NCBI GenBank assembly: GCA_017309275.1
Contig: JAFKLT010000079.1
Span: forward strand, 1-35,922
Length of the DNA stretch: 35,922 nucleotides
Direction of reading: 5' to 3'
DNA from: Sphingomonadales bacterium
GTDB lineage: Bacteria; Pseudomonadota; Alphaproteobacteria; Sphingomonadales; Sphingomonadaceae
Position 1 is the stretch's first letter. Every line of letters begins with the position of its first letter. The position numbers were made by a program, and so were the translations under genes. Shown piece by piece: positions 15,817 to 24,165 of the stretch. The notes beneath the pieces are model-generated. The model was given only the letters and a program-made list of their open reading frames with translations. It made no database searches and was not told the origin of the DNA.

Positions 15817-17604
15817 ATGCAGATCGACAGGCGGCGGTTCGTCAGCGGAGCTTTGGGGGGCGGGACTGCGGCCGCGCTTGCCGCATGGTTTCCCGCCTGG
15901 GCGCAGCCCGTCTCGCCCGGCCTCCTTTCGCAGCTTCCGACCGTTTCGGGCGAAGATATTACGCTGCGCATCGCGCGGCAGACGATGCGCGTCGACGGCA
16001 AGGTCAGCCGCGCGATCGGCATCAACGGCACGGTGCCAGGCCCGCTCATCCGGCTGAAGGAGGGACAGAAGGCAAAGCTGACCGTCGTCAACGATCTGGA
16101 CGAGGAAAGCTCGATCCACTGGCATGGGCTGATCCTGCCCTTTCACATGGACGGCGTCCCCGGAGTCAGCTTTCCCGGCATCAAGCCGCGGTCGACCTTC
16201 GTCTATGAATTCCCGATCCTGCAGGCGGGCACCTATTGGTACCACAGCCATTCGGGGTTGCAGGAGCAGATCGGCCATTATGGCCCGATCGTCATAGACC
16301 CCAAGCATGCCGATCCGGTCGGCTATGACCGCGAACATGTCGTTGTGCTGTCGGACCACAGCCGCCTGTCTCCCGAGGCGATTTTCCGCAAGCTCAAGGT
16401 CAATCCGGGGCATTTCAACATGCAGCGCCAGACCTTGTCTGGCCTGCTCGCCGGAAAGGACCAGTCGGCGAAGGAGCGGATCGAGTGGGGCGCGATGCGG
16501 ATGGATCCGACCGACGTCGCCGACGTCAATGGTTCGACCTATACCTTCCTCGTCAACGGCCACGGTCCGCGTGACAATTGGACGGCGCTTTTCACGCCGG
16601 GCGAGCGCGTGCGTCTGCGCATCATCAACGCGTCGGCGATGTCGATCTTCAATGTTCGCATTCCCGGGCTGCGCATGACGGTCGTCCAGGCCGACGGGCT
16701 CAACCTGGTGCCGCTGCCGGTCGACGAGTTCCAGATCGGCGTTGCCGAAACCTATGACATAATCGTCACGCCGACCGAGGACCGGGCCTATACGTTCGTT
16801 GCCGAGGTCAATGATCGTTCGGGCATGGCGCGCGCGACGCTCGCGCCGCGTGCGGGAATGATCGCAGAGGTGCCGCCGCTTCGCGCGCGCCCGCTCGCGA
16901 CGATGAAGGACATGGGAATGGGGGTGGCCACCGGCAGCGACGCCTCGTGCACCGCCGAACATGCGGCGATGGGCCATTGCACGCCGGCACCCGCCGCCGA
17001 TGCAGGGGCCGATCATGCCGCGATGGGCCACGGCTCCGGCGGCATGGATCACAGCATGCGCGACTTCGACGTCGCGCCGCAGGTCAAGCGCGACCCGAGC
17101 GTCCAGACCATCTCCCCCATGCCGGTCGACCGGATGGGCGAACCGGGTCAGGGGCTGGAGGATGTGGGGCACAAAGTGCTTACCTATCGCGATCTCGTCG
17201 CGCTCGACCGCAATCCCGACGTCCGGGCGCCCGATCGTTCGCTGGATATCCACCTGACCGGCAACATGGAGCGCTTCATGTGGTCGTTCGACGGTGTGAA
17301 GATGTCGGACCATCACGAACCGATCCCGTTCATCGAAGGCGAACGGGTCCGCGTGAACCTGATCAACGATTCGATGATGGTTCACCCGATCCACCTGCAC
17401 GGTCATTTCTTCGAACTGGTGACGGGTAAGGGCGATCATGCGCCGCGCAAGCATACGGTGCTGGTCCAGCCGGGCGGGATCGCGACTTTTGACTTCACCG
17501 CCGACGCGCTCGGCGATTGGGCCTTCCACTGCCACCTGCTCTATCACATGCACGCCGGGATGATGCGCGTCGTCAGTGTTCGTCCGCGGGAGGAGGCGGC
17601 ATGA
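15817..17604 (+). CDS. copA: CopA-type multicopper oxidase, Tat-exported
   Basis: The protein has 595 residues from ATG 15817. A twin-arginine signal (IDRRRFVSGALGGG) exports it folded. The three cupredoxin domains carry all copper motifs: HWHG (H101, H103), YWYHSHSG (H143, H145), HPIHLHGHFFEL (H523-H530) and HCHLLYHMHAGMM. In the last motif C572, H577 and M582 form the type 1 site. It oxidises Cu(I) to Cu(II) in the periplasm and protects against copper, as in the Pseudomonas/Xanthomonas copAB systems. A Met/His-rich insert at about 365-420 contains CTAEHAAMGHC, a motif also present in CopB. Its stop overlaps the copB start (ATGA). The 8-codon upstream extension to 15793 is rejected because the Tat motif and an upstream GAGCGAGG fit 15817. 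Confidence 0.93.
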   Translation: MQIDRRRFVSGALGGGTAAALAAWFPAWAQPVSPGLLSQLPTVSGEDITLRIARQTMRVDGKVSRAIGINGTVPGPLIRLKEGQKAKLTVVNDLDEESSIHWHGLILPFHMDGVPGVSFPGIKPRSTFVYEFPILQAGTYWYHSHSGLQEQIGHYGPIVIDPKHADPVGYDREHVVVLSDHSRLSPEAIFRKLKVNPGHFNMQRQTLSGLLAGKDQSAKERIEWGAMRMDPTDVADVNGSTYTFLVNGHGPRDNWTALFTPGERVRLRIINASAMSIFNVRIPGLRMTVVQADGLNLVPLPVDEFQIGVAETYDIIVTPTEDRAYTFVAEVNDRSGMARATLAPRAGMIAEVPPLRARPLATMKDMGMGVATGSDASCTAEHAAMGHCTPAPAADAGADHAAMGHGSGGMDHSMRDFDVAPQVKRDPSVQTISPMPVDRMGEPGQGLEDVGHKVLTYRDLVALDRNPDVRAPDRSLDIHLTGNMERFMWSFDGVKMSDHHEPIPFIEGERVRVNLINDSMMVHPIHLHGHFFELVTGKGDHAPRKHTVLVQPGGIATFDFTADALGDWAFHCHLLYHMHAGMMRVVSVRPREEAA

Positions 17605-18725
17605 TGCGCGCGTCCCTGCGGCTCGCGGCGAGCCTGTCCGTCATCGCCTTCGCTGTCCCTGCGGTCGCCCAATCGGGGCACGGGGCGCATGGGGGCACGC
17701 CGCCAATGTCCGAACCCGCACCCGACAAGATGGCGCCGATGGACGATGGTGCGACACAGCCCGACGCCGTCTGCTCGCCCGAGCATGCGGCGATGGGGCA
17801 TTGCCAGGCGGAAACCGAGGGGCCTGCGGCGGCTGAAGCGCAGGCCAAGGCACCGGTCGATCCCGCCTGTCCGCCCGAACATGCCGCGATGGGTCATTGC
17901 ACGCCGAAGCCGGCTGCGGTCCCGCCGCCATCGCCCAGGCCTTCGTCCCCGGCGCCTTCGGGCGCCGTTGGCACCGACCTGCCGCCGCGCGACGCGCCCG
18001 CGCCGCCGGTTCCCGGCGACTGGTATGCCGACCGCATATTTCCCAAGGGCGAAATGGACCATTCGCGCCACGCCATGATGAAGGAAAGCGGCGGGTTGGC
18101 GACGGCCTTTCTCAGCTTCAACCTGGCCGAATATCAGGCGCGCAAAGGGCGTGATGGGTACCGCTGGGAAGCCGAGGGCTGGTACGGCGGTGACATCAAC
18201 CGGGTGACGGTGAAGAGCAAGGGCGAGGGGGCGTTCGGCGAGGCGATCGAAAGCGCCGAACTGCAGCTTCTCTACAGCCGTGCCGTGGGCGCCTATTTCA
18301 ACCTTCAGGCTGGCGTGCGCCAGGATTTGGGACATGGGCCCGATCGCACCTATGCGGCGGTCGGGTTCGAGGGGCTCGCGCCCTATTGGTTCGAGGTCGA
18401 GGGTGCCCTGTTCGTGTCGAACAAGGGCGATGTGCTTGGCCGGATCGAAGGCTATTACGACCAGCGCATCACGCAGAAGTTGGTGCTGCAGCCGATGGCA
18501 GAGGTCAATTTCGCCGCGCAGGACGTTCCCGAGAGCGGGATCGGATCCGGCCTGTCCGACATGGAACTGGGGCTGCGGCTCCGCTACGAAGTCGTCAAGG
18601 AATTCGCGCCCTATGTCGGCGTGGAATGGGCCCGCAAATTCGGGGACACCGCCCGCTTTGCACGGGCCGCGGGCGAGGGGGTGAGCGGCACCAGCTTCGT
18701 GGTCGGCGTGAAGGCCTGGTTCTAG
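17601..18725 (+). CDS. copB: CopB-type outer-membrane copper resistance protein
   Basis: The protein has 374 residues. A signal peptide (to about residue 24, ending AVAQ) precedes a low-complexity His/Met/Pro region of about 150 residues. This region contains two copies of a C-x-PEHAAMGHC motif (58-68 and 90-100) and further HxxM clusters, suited to binding copper. The C-terminal about 220 residues match the CopB beta-barrel domain (PF05275), with ESAELQLLYSRAVGAYFNLQ, GHGPDRTYAAVGFEGLAPYW and a closing SFVVGVKAWF with the aromatic end of outer-membrane proteins. It works with CopA in copper tolerance, probably in sequestration or export at the outer membrane. ATG 17601 overlaps copA's stop; ATG 17604 is an equivalent choice. 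A strong hairpin follows the gene. Confidence 0.92.
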   Translation: MMRASLRLAASLSVIAFAVPAVAQSGHGAHGGTPPMSEPAPDKMAPMDDGATQPDAVCSPEHAAMGHCQAETEGPAAAEAQAKAPVDPACPPEHAAMGHCTPKPAAVPPPSPRPSSPAPSGAVGTDLPPRDAPAPPVPGDWYADRIFPKGEMDHSRHAMMKESGGLATAFLSFNLAEYQARKGRDGYRWEAEGWYGGDINRVTVKSKGEGAFGEAIESAELQLLYSRAVGAYFNLQAGVRQDLGHGPDRTYAAVGFEGLAPYWFEVEGALFVSNKGDVLGRIEGYYDQRITQKLVLQPMAEVNFAAQDVPESGIGSGLSDMELGLRLRYEVVKEFAPYVGVEWARKFGDTARFARAAGEGVSGTSFVVGVKAWF

Positions 18726-18750
18726 GCATTCCGGCATAGTCGAACGACAG

Positions 18751-18787
18751 ACCGGCCGTGTCCCGATTGCGGGGCGCGGCCGGTTTG
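18751..18787 (+). terminator. Terminator hairpin after copB
   Basis: ACCGGCCG (18751-18758) pairs with CGGCCGGT (18777-18784); an inner CCCG/CGGG stem closes an ATTG loop, and TTTG follows. It lies 26 bp after the stop and separates copAB from the next unit. Confidence 0.7.
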
Positions 18788-18951
18788 CGTTCGCTCCGAC
18801 TCGCGCAGGCAGGGCGGCGCGCGTCGCTTCCGCGTGGCGCCCCGCCCTCGTGTTGAACGGATAAGGCAGCGGCTTCCGCGTAAGAAAATTACAAACGATG
18901 CGCTTGACGAAAAAATTTTGTGCTCTGCTGAGGGGTGAAACCTCCTGATGC

Positions 18952-19034
18952 GTATATCCAACGTCAGTATATCTTCGGTTAGGCCAAATAAGATATTGAA
19001 AAAACACATATTTTTTTATTGACCTGTATATACA
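18952..19034. promoter_or_regulatory. Promoter region of the TonB receptor with GTATAT operator-like sites
   Basis: The AT-rich end of the 355-bp gap before the receptor gene contains the perfect palindrome TGTATATACA (19025-19034), directly after TTGACC (19019-19024, a possible minus-35). Two degenerate copies lie upstream (GTATAT at 18952-18957 and 18967-18972). A near-identical site, CGTATATACA, stands just before the GntR gene at 24055. HutC-type GntR proteins bind short AT-rich palindromes of this kind, so this is the probable operator of that regulator. Apart from the copB terminator, the gap from 18788 to about 18950 holds nothing recognisable. Confidence 0.6.
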
Positions 19035-19080
19035 ATCGATGCTCTCTGACATGATGCAAGGCCAAAAAGGGGGTTTCGCC

Positions 19081-21783
19081 ATGACGATCAGGACAACATT
19101 GCTGGCAGGCGCGGCTGCGGTCGCCTGTCTCTCGACACCAGTATTCGCCCAGACCGATACGGCTGCGGACGCGAGCGCCGAAAGCGCCGGCGCCGGCAAC
19201 GACATCGTCGTCACCGGGTCGCGCATTCGCCGCCAGGATCTGGCCGGCGTCGGCCCGGCGACGGTCGTGTCGGCGGAGCAGATCGAAAACACCGGTATCG
19301 CCAATATCGAAACCGTGCTGCAGCGCCTGCCGGCCAATGCCGGCTTCGCGGGCAACCAGACCTCCGCCTATTGGACCAGCAACGGTTATGGCACGGCGCA
19401 AGTCAATCTGCGTGGGCTCGGCATCAAGCGCACGCTGGTTCTGCTGAACGGCCGCCGCCTCGTCGCGGGCGGCACGGGCGCCAACTCGTCGCCCGACCTT
19501 AACATGATCCCGGTCGTCGCGCTGGCGCGCACCGACGTGCTGAAGGACGGCGCATCGGCGATCTATGGCGCCGACGCGATGGCGGGCGTGGTCAACCTCG
19601 TCACCCGTACCGATTATGAAGGCCTCGGCCTCAGCGTCCGGCAGGGGATCACGGAAAAGGGCGACGGGGCGGACTTTGCCGCCGACCTGATCTGGGGTGT
19701 TCGCGGCGATCGCGGCGGCTTCATGGCGGCGGTCACCTATCAGAAGACGAAGGCGGTCAACATGGCCAGCCGCGCGCCTTGCTCGCTCTCCGAAACGACG
19801 CCGGGCACGCTGAGCTGCGTCAACAGCGCCTCGACGATTGGCGGGCGCGCCGTGCTGCCAAACGGGCAACAGATCAACTTCAACCAGGTGCTGGGCGGCG
19901 ACGGCAATTTCTTCGAGCCGTACAGCGCGGCGAAGCATAATTTCAATTCGAACCCGTTCCTCAACGCGGTCAGTCCGGTCGAGCGCGTCAGCACGGCCTT
20001 CTTCGCCGACTATGCAGTCACCGACGACATCACCGCGTTCGGCGAGTTCCTCTATACATTCCGCAAGTCGAACCAGATCGCAACGCCGGGCACGCTGCGC
20101 AACCTGTCGATCGCGGCAAGCAACCCGACGAATCCGACCGGTCAGAATATCGTGCTCGTCCAGCGCCGGCTTGCCGAGCCGGGGCCGCGTCACTTCTTCC
20201 AGGAAACGGATACGTGGCAGGGAACGTTCGGCCTGCGCGGCAAGCTGGCGAATGACTGGGCATGGGAAGTCGCGGGCGCCTTTGGCCGCAACACTGCGGT
20301 CGACGGGTCGACCAACGTCGCCAATCTGGAGCGCGTGCGCAACACGATCGACACGACCAAATGCAGCAGTGCGCCGGGCGCCGCCATTCCCTGCGGCGAC
20401 TATCTGGGTTTCGGCGACCTGACGCCGCAGGTGCTCGACTATATTCTCTTCACCTCGCGCGATCGCGGCGGCAATGAACTTGCCTCGGTGACCGCAGACC
20501 TCAACGGTAGCCTGTTCACCTTGCCCGCGGGTCCGGTCTCGTTCGCCGCCGGCTTGGTCTATCGCAAGGAAAAGGGTTGGCGCGACCCCGATCCGCTGAC
20601 GGTGCTCGGCGTTGCGAATACCAACCAGCAAAGCCCGATCTCGGGGTCCAACACCGCGAAGGAGGCCTATCTCGAACTGTCGGTGCCGATCCTTGCCGAC
20701 ACGCCTTTCTTCAAGGCACTGACGCTCGACGGCGCGGTCCGCTATTCGGACTATGACCTGTTCGGCAGCGACTGGAACTATAAGGTCAGCCTCGACTGGA
20801 TGGTTGCCGACAGTCTGCGCCTGCGCGGCACCTATGGCACCGGCTTTCGCATTCCCAACGTCCCCGAACTGTTCGGCGGCGTGTCCGAAGGCAATCTGAC
20901 GACGACCGATCCCTGTTCGCGCTATTCGACCAGCGGCAATGCGACTCTTATCGCGAACTGCCAGGCGTCGGGCGTACCCGCGAACTATGTGCAGCTTGGC
21001 ACCACGATCCTCACCACGGTTGGCGGTAACCAGAATCTTCAGCCCGAAAGCTCGACGACCTGGACGGTCGGCACGGTCTTTTCGCCGAAGGGTCTGATCC
21101 CCGGGCTGTCGCTGACCGCCGACTGGTTCGACATCAAGATCAAGGACGCTATCCGCGCGATCCCCGGGTCGACCAAGCTTTCGGTCTGCTATGCCAGCCA
21201 GAATCTTGCGCATCCGTTCTGTGACGATTTCACGCGAAGCCCGCTGACGGGCGAGGTGACCTATCTGTCGGCGCAGCCGATCAACACCGGGCGCGAGGAA
21301 ATGAACGGCCTTGACCTGGGTCTGGTCTATGCGGGCGGCGTCGGTGCGGTGAACCTGTCGCTCGACGTGAACGTCACCTACCTCAACAAATATGTCGTCA
21401 GTCCTTTCCCGGGCGGAGCCCCGATCTATTTCGACGGCTTCATCGGTGGCGGCAACGGCGGTTATCCGAAGTGGCGCGGCTATGGCGTGCTGACGGCGGA
21501 AAAGGATGGCGTCAGCGCAACCTGGTCGACCCAGTGGATCGGCAAGGCGACCGATTTCAACGCGACGTCGACGCAGATCGGGTATCGGACGCCGAACGTC
21601 TTTTATCACAATGTGCAGCTTGCCTATGAAATCGACGAAAAGACGCGCTTCCAGCTGGGCATCGACAATCTGTTCGATCGCAAGGCGCCGTATATTCGCA
21701 GCTTTACCGATGGGAATACCGATACGATGACCTATGATCTGCTCGGCCGCCGCTTCTATGTCGGTTTCCGCACGGCGTTCTGA
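19081..21783 (+). CDS. TonB-dependent outer-membrane receptor
   Basis: The protein has 900 residues from ATG 19081, set by AAAGGGGG and by the signal peptide (LLAGAAAVACLSTPVFAQ). A TonB box-like DIVVTGSRI follows at about 42-50. The plug domain carries IENTGIANIETVLQRLPA, VNLRGLGIKRTLVLLNGRR and VLKDGASAIYGADAMAGVVN, all typical. The barrel ends in LGRRFYVGFRTAF. It takes up a ligand larger than a porin can pass, using TonB energy. The ligand is not identifiable; this sphingomonad receptor subclass includes members for plant compounds, peptides and metal chelates. The next two genes (PepSY proteins, 11 bp downstream) and the setting between copper and heavy-metal genes favour a metal chelate, which is inference. 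It is probably repressed by the GntR protein encoded at 23235-24050. Confidence 0.9.
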   Translation: MTIRTTLLAGAAAVACLSTPVFAQTDTAADASAESAGAGNDIVVTGSRIRRQDLAGVGPATVVSAEQIENTGIANIETVLQRLPANAGFAGNQTSAYWTSNGYGTAQVNLRGLGIKRTLVLLNGRRLVAGGTGANSSPDLNMIPVVALARTDVLKDGASAIYGADAMAGVVNLVTRTDYEGLGLSVRQGITEKGDGADFAADLIWGVRGDRGGFMAAVTYQKTKAVNMASRAPCSLSETTPGTLSCVNSASTIGGRAVLPNGQQINFNQVLGGDGNFFEPYSAAKHNFNSNPFLNAVSPVERVSTAFFADYAVTDDITAFGEFLYTFRKSNQIATPGTLRNLSIAASNPTNPTGQNIVLVQRRLAEPGPRHFFQETDTWQGTFGLRGKLANDWAWEVAGAFGRNTAVDGSTNVANLERVRNTIDTTKCSSAPGAAIPCGDYLGFGDLTPQVLDYILFTSRDRGGNELASVTADLNGSLFTLPAGPVSFAAGLVYRKEKGWRDPDPLTVLGVANTNQQSPISGSNTAKEAYLELSVPILADTPFFKALTLDGAVRYSDYDLFGSDWNYKVSLDWMVADSLRLRGTYGTGFRIPNVPELFGGVSEGNLTTTDPCSRYSTSGNATLIANCQASGVPANYVQLGTTILTTVGGNQNLQPESSTTWTVGTVFSPKGLIPGLSLTADWFDIKIKDAIRAIPGSTKLSVCYASQNLAHPFCDDFTRSPLTGEVTYLSAQPINTGREEMNGLDLGLVYAGGVGAVNLSLDVNVTYLNKYVVSPFPGGAPIYFDGFIGGGNGGYPKWRGYGVLTAEKDGVSATWSTQWIGKATDFNATSTQIGYRTPNVFYHNVQLAYEIDEKTRFQLGIDNLFDRKAPYIRSFTDGNTDTMTYDLLGRRFYVGFRTAF

Positions 21784-21794
21784 GGTTATCGACG

Positions 21795-22499
21795 ATGGCA
21801 ATCCGCTGGCCGCTTCTTGTCAGGCGAACGCATAAATGGCTGGCGCTGGTCGTCGGCGTCCAGGCGCTGCTCTGGACGCTGACCGGCCTCTATATGGTGG
21901 CGGTTCATATCGACATCATTCACGGCGACAATCTGGTGCGCACGCCGGCCGTGCAGTCGTTCGATCTTTCCCGCCTGTCCCAGCCGTCGCAGGTGGTCGC
22001 AGCGGCGCCCGGCACGTCGGAGGTGCGTTTGCAACGCTTCCTCGACGTGCCGGTATGGCGCGCCGAAACGCCCGAAGGGCCGCGGCTGTTCGACGCGCGG
22101 ACGGCGCAGCCGATTTCCAAGCCGACAGAGGCACAGATCGCTGCGCTGGCCCGCCGTATCTATACCGGTGACGGCAAGATCGTTTCGATCCGCCTGCTCA
22201 CTACCGCGCCGCAGGAAATGCAGTCGCGCAAGCCGCCCTTCTGGCAGGTGGAATTCGAAGGCTGGAACCGGCCAACGCTTTATCTGTCGCCGGCGACGGG
22301 CGAGCTGATTTCGCGGCGGCACGCGCTGTGGCGCGTCTTCGACTTCGCGTGGATGCTGCACATCATGGATTATGACGAGCGCACCGACGTCAACAATCCG
22401 CTGCTGCGGGTCGTGACCTGGAGCACGTTCGCCATGGCGTTGATGGGGGCCTGGCTGCTCATCTGGTCCTTCCCGCGCCGCAAGAGGAAAAAGGCATGA
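21795..22499 (+). CDS. PepSY-domain membrane protein (first of a pair)
   Basis: The protein has 234 residues. The N-terminal membrane helix begins with RRTHKWLALVVGVQALLWTLTGLYM. A periplasmic PepSY-like domain follows (about 60-165, with FWQVEFEGWNRPTLYLSPAT). Next is the conserved WMLHIMDY segment and a C-terminal helix with a basic end (FPRRKRKKA). This is half of the usual PepSY_TM fold (two helices instead of four). PepSY_TM proteins associated with TonB receptors, such as FoxB, are haem-containing reductases that help release metal from siderophores; the conserved His residues in HKW and MLHIMDY fit haem binding. It overlaps the next, paralogous gene by 4 bp (ATGA), so the two probably assemble together. 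Confidence 0.8.
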   Translation: MAIRWPLLVRRTHKWLALVVGVQALLWTLTGLYMVAVHIDIIHGDNLVRTPAVQSFDLSRLSQPSQVVAAAPGTSEVRLQRFLDVPVWRAETPEGPRLFDARTAQPISKPTEAQIAALARRIYTGDGKIVSIRLLTTAPQEMQSRKPPFWQVEFEGWNRPTLYLSPATGELISRRHALWRVFDFAWMLHIMDYDERTDVNNPLLRVVTWSTFAMALMGAWLLIWSFPRRKRKKA

Positions 22500-23230
22500 G
22501 CAAGATTCGTCTGACGCCGCTTTTCTTTCGGCGCGTCCACAAATGGATCGGCCTGATCCTGGGGTTGCAGTTCCTGCTCTGGGCCGTCAGCGGATCGGTG
22601 ATGGCGCTGCTCGACAAGGACAAGGTCGGGGGCCATGGCGCCGGCATGAGCCATTCGCATCCCCTGCCTGCGGGGGACTATGCCAGTCTGGCGGCCCTGC
22701 CGCGTGGCGAGACGGTCCAGGGTGTCGTGCTGCGCGACCTTGGCGCCCGGCCGGTCTATGAAGTGCACAGCGCCAAGGGCGTCCGGCTTGTCGACGCGAC
22801 GACCGGCGAGGATATGCTGGTCGATCAGGACATGGCGCGCGAAATCGCCTCGATGATGAACGACGCGCCGATCCGCGCGGTCAGCGTCATGGCGAAACCC
22901 AATCTGGAGGCACGCGATTTCAAAGGGCCGATGTGGCGCGTCGACTTCGACGATGCGGAGAACAGCAGCGCCTATGTCTCGCTGGACACTGCGCGCTTTC
23001 TCGTCATGCGTGGTGACACGTGGCGGACGTGGGACTTCTTCTGGATGCTGCATAATATGGATTATGTGAACCGTAAGAGCTTCAACCATCCGCTGATCAT
23101 CATCGTCGCATTCGGGGTCTTCTGGATGGCAGGAACTGGCTTTTATCTTCTTTTCAAAAGCTTCAGTCGCGCTGATTTTCGATGGCTGCGCCGCCGCCGT
23201 AAGCCGGTGGTCACCCGCAGCGCGACCTGA
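22496..23230 (+). CDS. PepSY-domain membrane protein (second of a pair)
   Basis: The protein has 244 residues, paralogous to the preceding gene: FRRVHKWIGLILGLQFLLW at the N-terminus, a periplasmic PepSY region with MWRVDFDDAENSSAYVSLDT, the WMLHNMDY motif and a C-terminal helix with a long basic tail (FRWLRRRRKPV). It differs by a His/Met-containing insert after the first helix (HGAGMSHSHPLP), which could bind a metal such as copper. The stop is only 4 bp from the convergent GntR gene, without room for a terminator. The two proteins together would supply four helices, the number in a complete PepSY_TM reductase. Enzyme activity is inferred, not shown. Confidence 0.8.
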   Translation: MSKIRLTPLFFRRVHKWIGLILGLQFLLWAVSGSVMALLDKDKVGGHGAGMSHSHPLPAGDYASLAALPRGETVQGVVLRDLGARPVYEVHSAKGVRLVDATTGEDMLVDQDMAREIASMMNDAPIRAVSVMAKPNLEARDFKGPMWRVDFDDAENSSAYVSLDTARFLVMRGDTWRTWDFFWMLHNMDYVNRKSFNHPLIIIVAFGVFWMAGTGFYLLFKSFSRADFRWLRRRRKPVVTRSAT

Positions 23231-23234
23231 CGCG

Positions 23235-24050
23235 TCAGTCGTCGATCGAAAAGGCAGCCGACAGTTCGAACCGGGTGCCGGGGTGCGTCAGCCAGGCGTG
23301 CGACACCAGGCGCGATCGGCTCCATGTCCGCCGCGTCATGCGCAGCACGGGTTCATTGGCGTTCAGCCCCAGCATGGTGCGAGTGCGTTCGTCCGGCATC
23401 ATCGCGCAGACGCGGTGCTCGACGCGTTCCAGCGGGGCGATGTGCGTCAGATATTCGTTCGGCGTCGTCTGCATGAAATCCATTTCGCCATATCGCGGTG
23501 CGGCTGAAGCCAGGACGAAGCGCTCTTCCAGCTGGATCGGAAATTCGGCCTCGTGATGGACGATGATGGAATGGAATAATCGGGTGCCGAGCGGTACTTC
23601 GAGCAAGGGCGCCGTCTCTGCCGTTGCCTTCTCTTCCAGATTTTGAATGACGCGGGCGCGGTAGACATGTCCGCGGTCCTGGATTTCCTCCGCGATGTTG
23701 CGGATTTCGATCATCTGTCCGATCGGGCGCGGCTCGGCGATGAAGGATCCTATTCCCGCGCGGCGCACGATCACGCCCGATGCCTGCAACTCCCGCAGTG
23801 CCCGATTGGCCGTCATCCGCGATACCTCGAATCGGTCGACCAGCTCGGCTTCGGACGGCACACGATCGCCGGGCTTCAGACGGCCGTCGCGCAGCGCATC
23901 CGATATCGATTGCTTGATCGCCGCATAGCGGGGCGCCGTTCGGTCGTCCGTATCGCCGTTCCGTTTTTCCGCGCGCGGCGTCTTTCTGCCCGGGCTCCCG
24001 CCGCCTGGTGATCCGGATTTGCGGCGCGATGCGAGGGGAGAAGAGTCCAT
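23235..24050 (-). CDS. GntR/HutC-family transcriptional regulator
   Basis: The protein has 271 residues from ATG 24050. After a Ser/Gly/Lys-rich tail, a GntR winged helix-turn-helix spans about 40-105 (RYAAIKQSISDALRDGRLKP, PSEAELVDRFEVSRMTANRA, GVIVRRAGIGSFIAEP). A UTRA ligand-binding domain of the HutC type covers about 125-265 (LEVPLGTRLFHSIIVHH, ERVEHRVCAMMPDE, EPVLRMTRRTWSRSRLVSHAWLTHPG). Such proteins are usually repressors relieved by a small effector; histidine/urocanate is only the type case. The upstream palindrome at 24055 sits over the only plausible minus-10 (TATATA, 18 bp from TTGGAT), so the mRNA may be nearly leaderless and autorepressed. The same site precedes the TonB receptor gene, linking the regulator to that unit. 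The open frame extends 39 codons further up but reads across the operator. Confidence 0.88.
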   Translation of the reverse strand: MDSSPLASRRKSGSPGGGSPGRKTPRAEKRNGDTDDRTAPRYAAIKQSISDALRDGRLKPGDRVPSEAELVDRFEVSRMTANRALRELQASGVIVRRAGIGSFIAEPRPIGQMIEIRNIAEEIQDRGHVYRARVIQNLEEKATAETAPLLEVPLGTRLFHSIIVHHEAEFPIQLEERFVLASAAPRYGEMDFMQTTPNEYLTHIAPLERVEHRVCAMMPDERTRTMLGLNANEPVLRMTRRTWSRSRLVSHAWLTHPGTRFELSAAFSIDD

Positions 24051-24054
24051 CACC

Positions 24055-24064
24055 CGTATATACA
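24055..24064. promoter_or_regulatory. GntR operator-like palindrome before the regulator gene
   Basis: CGTATATACA differs from the TGTATATACA before the TonB gene by one base. It lies 5 bp upstream of ATG 24050 (minus strand) and overlaps a TATATA that is 18 bp from TTGGAT, a reasonable core promoter. This suggests autoregulation. Confidence 0.6.
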
Positions 24065-24165
24065 AATGATCAAACGTGAAATCCAACCCACTGCTTCGCG
24101 GTCGCAATTCGGGCATGCGACGGCGGGTCGTGACAGGCCGGGCCAGGCCAACTATAGGGGGCCGC

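Noticed and set aside
19081-23230. TonB/PepSY unit considered as a methanobactin (chalkophore) uptake system
   Set aside because: No methanobactin biosynthesis or MbnP/MbnH-type genes are present and the receptor shows no specific similarity I can see; only a general metal-chelate role is retained as a hypothesis.
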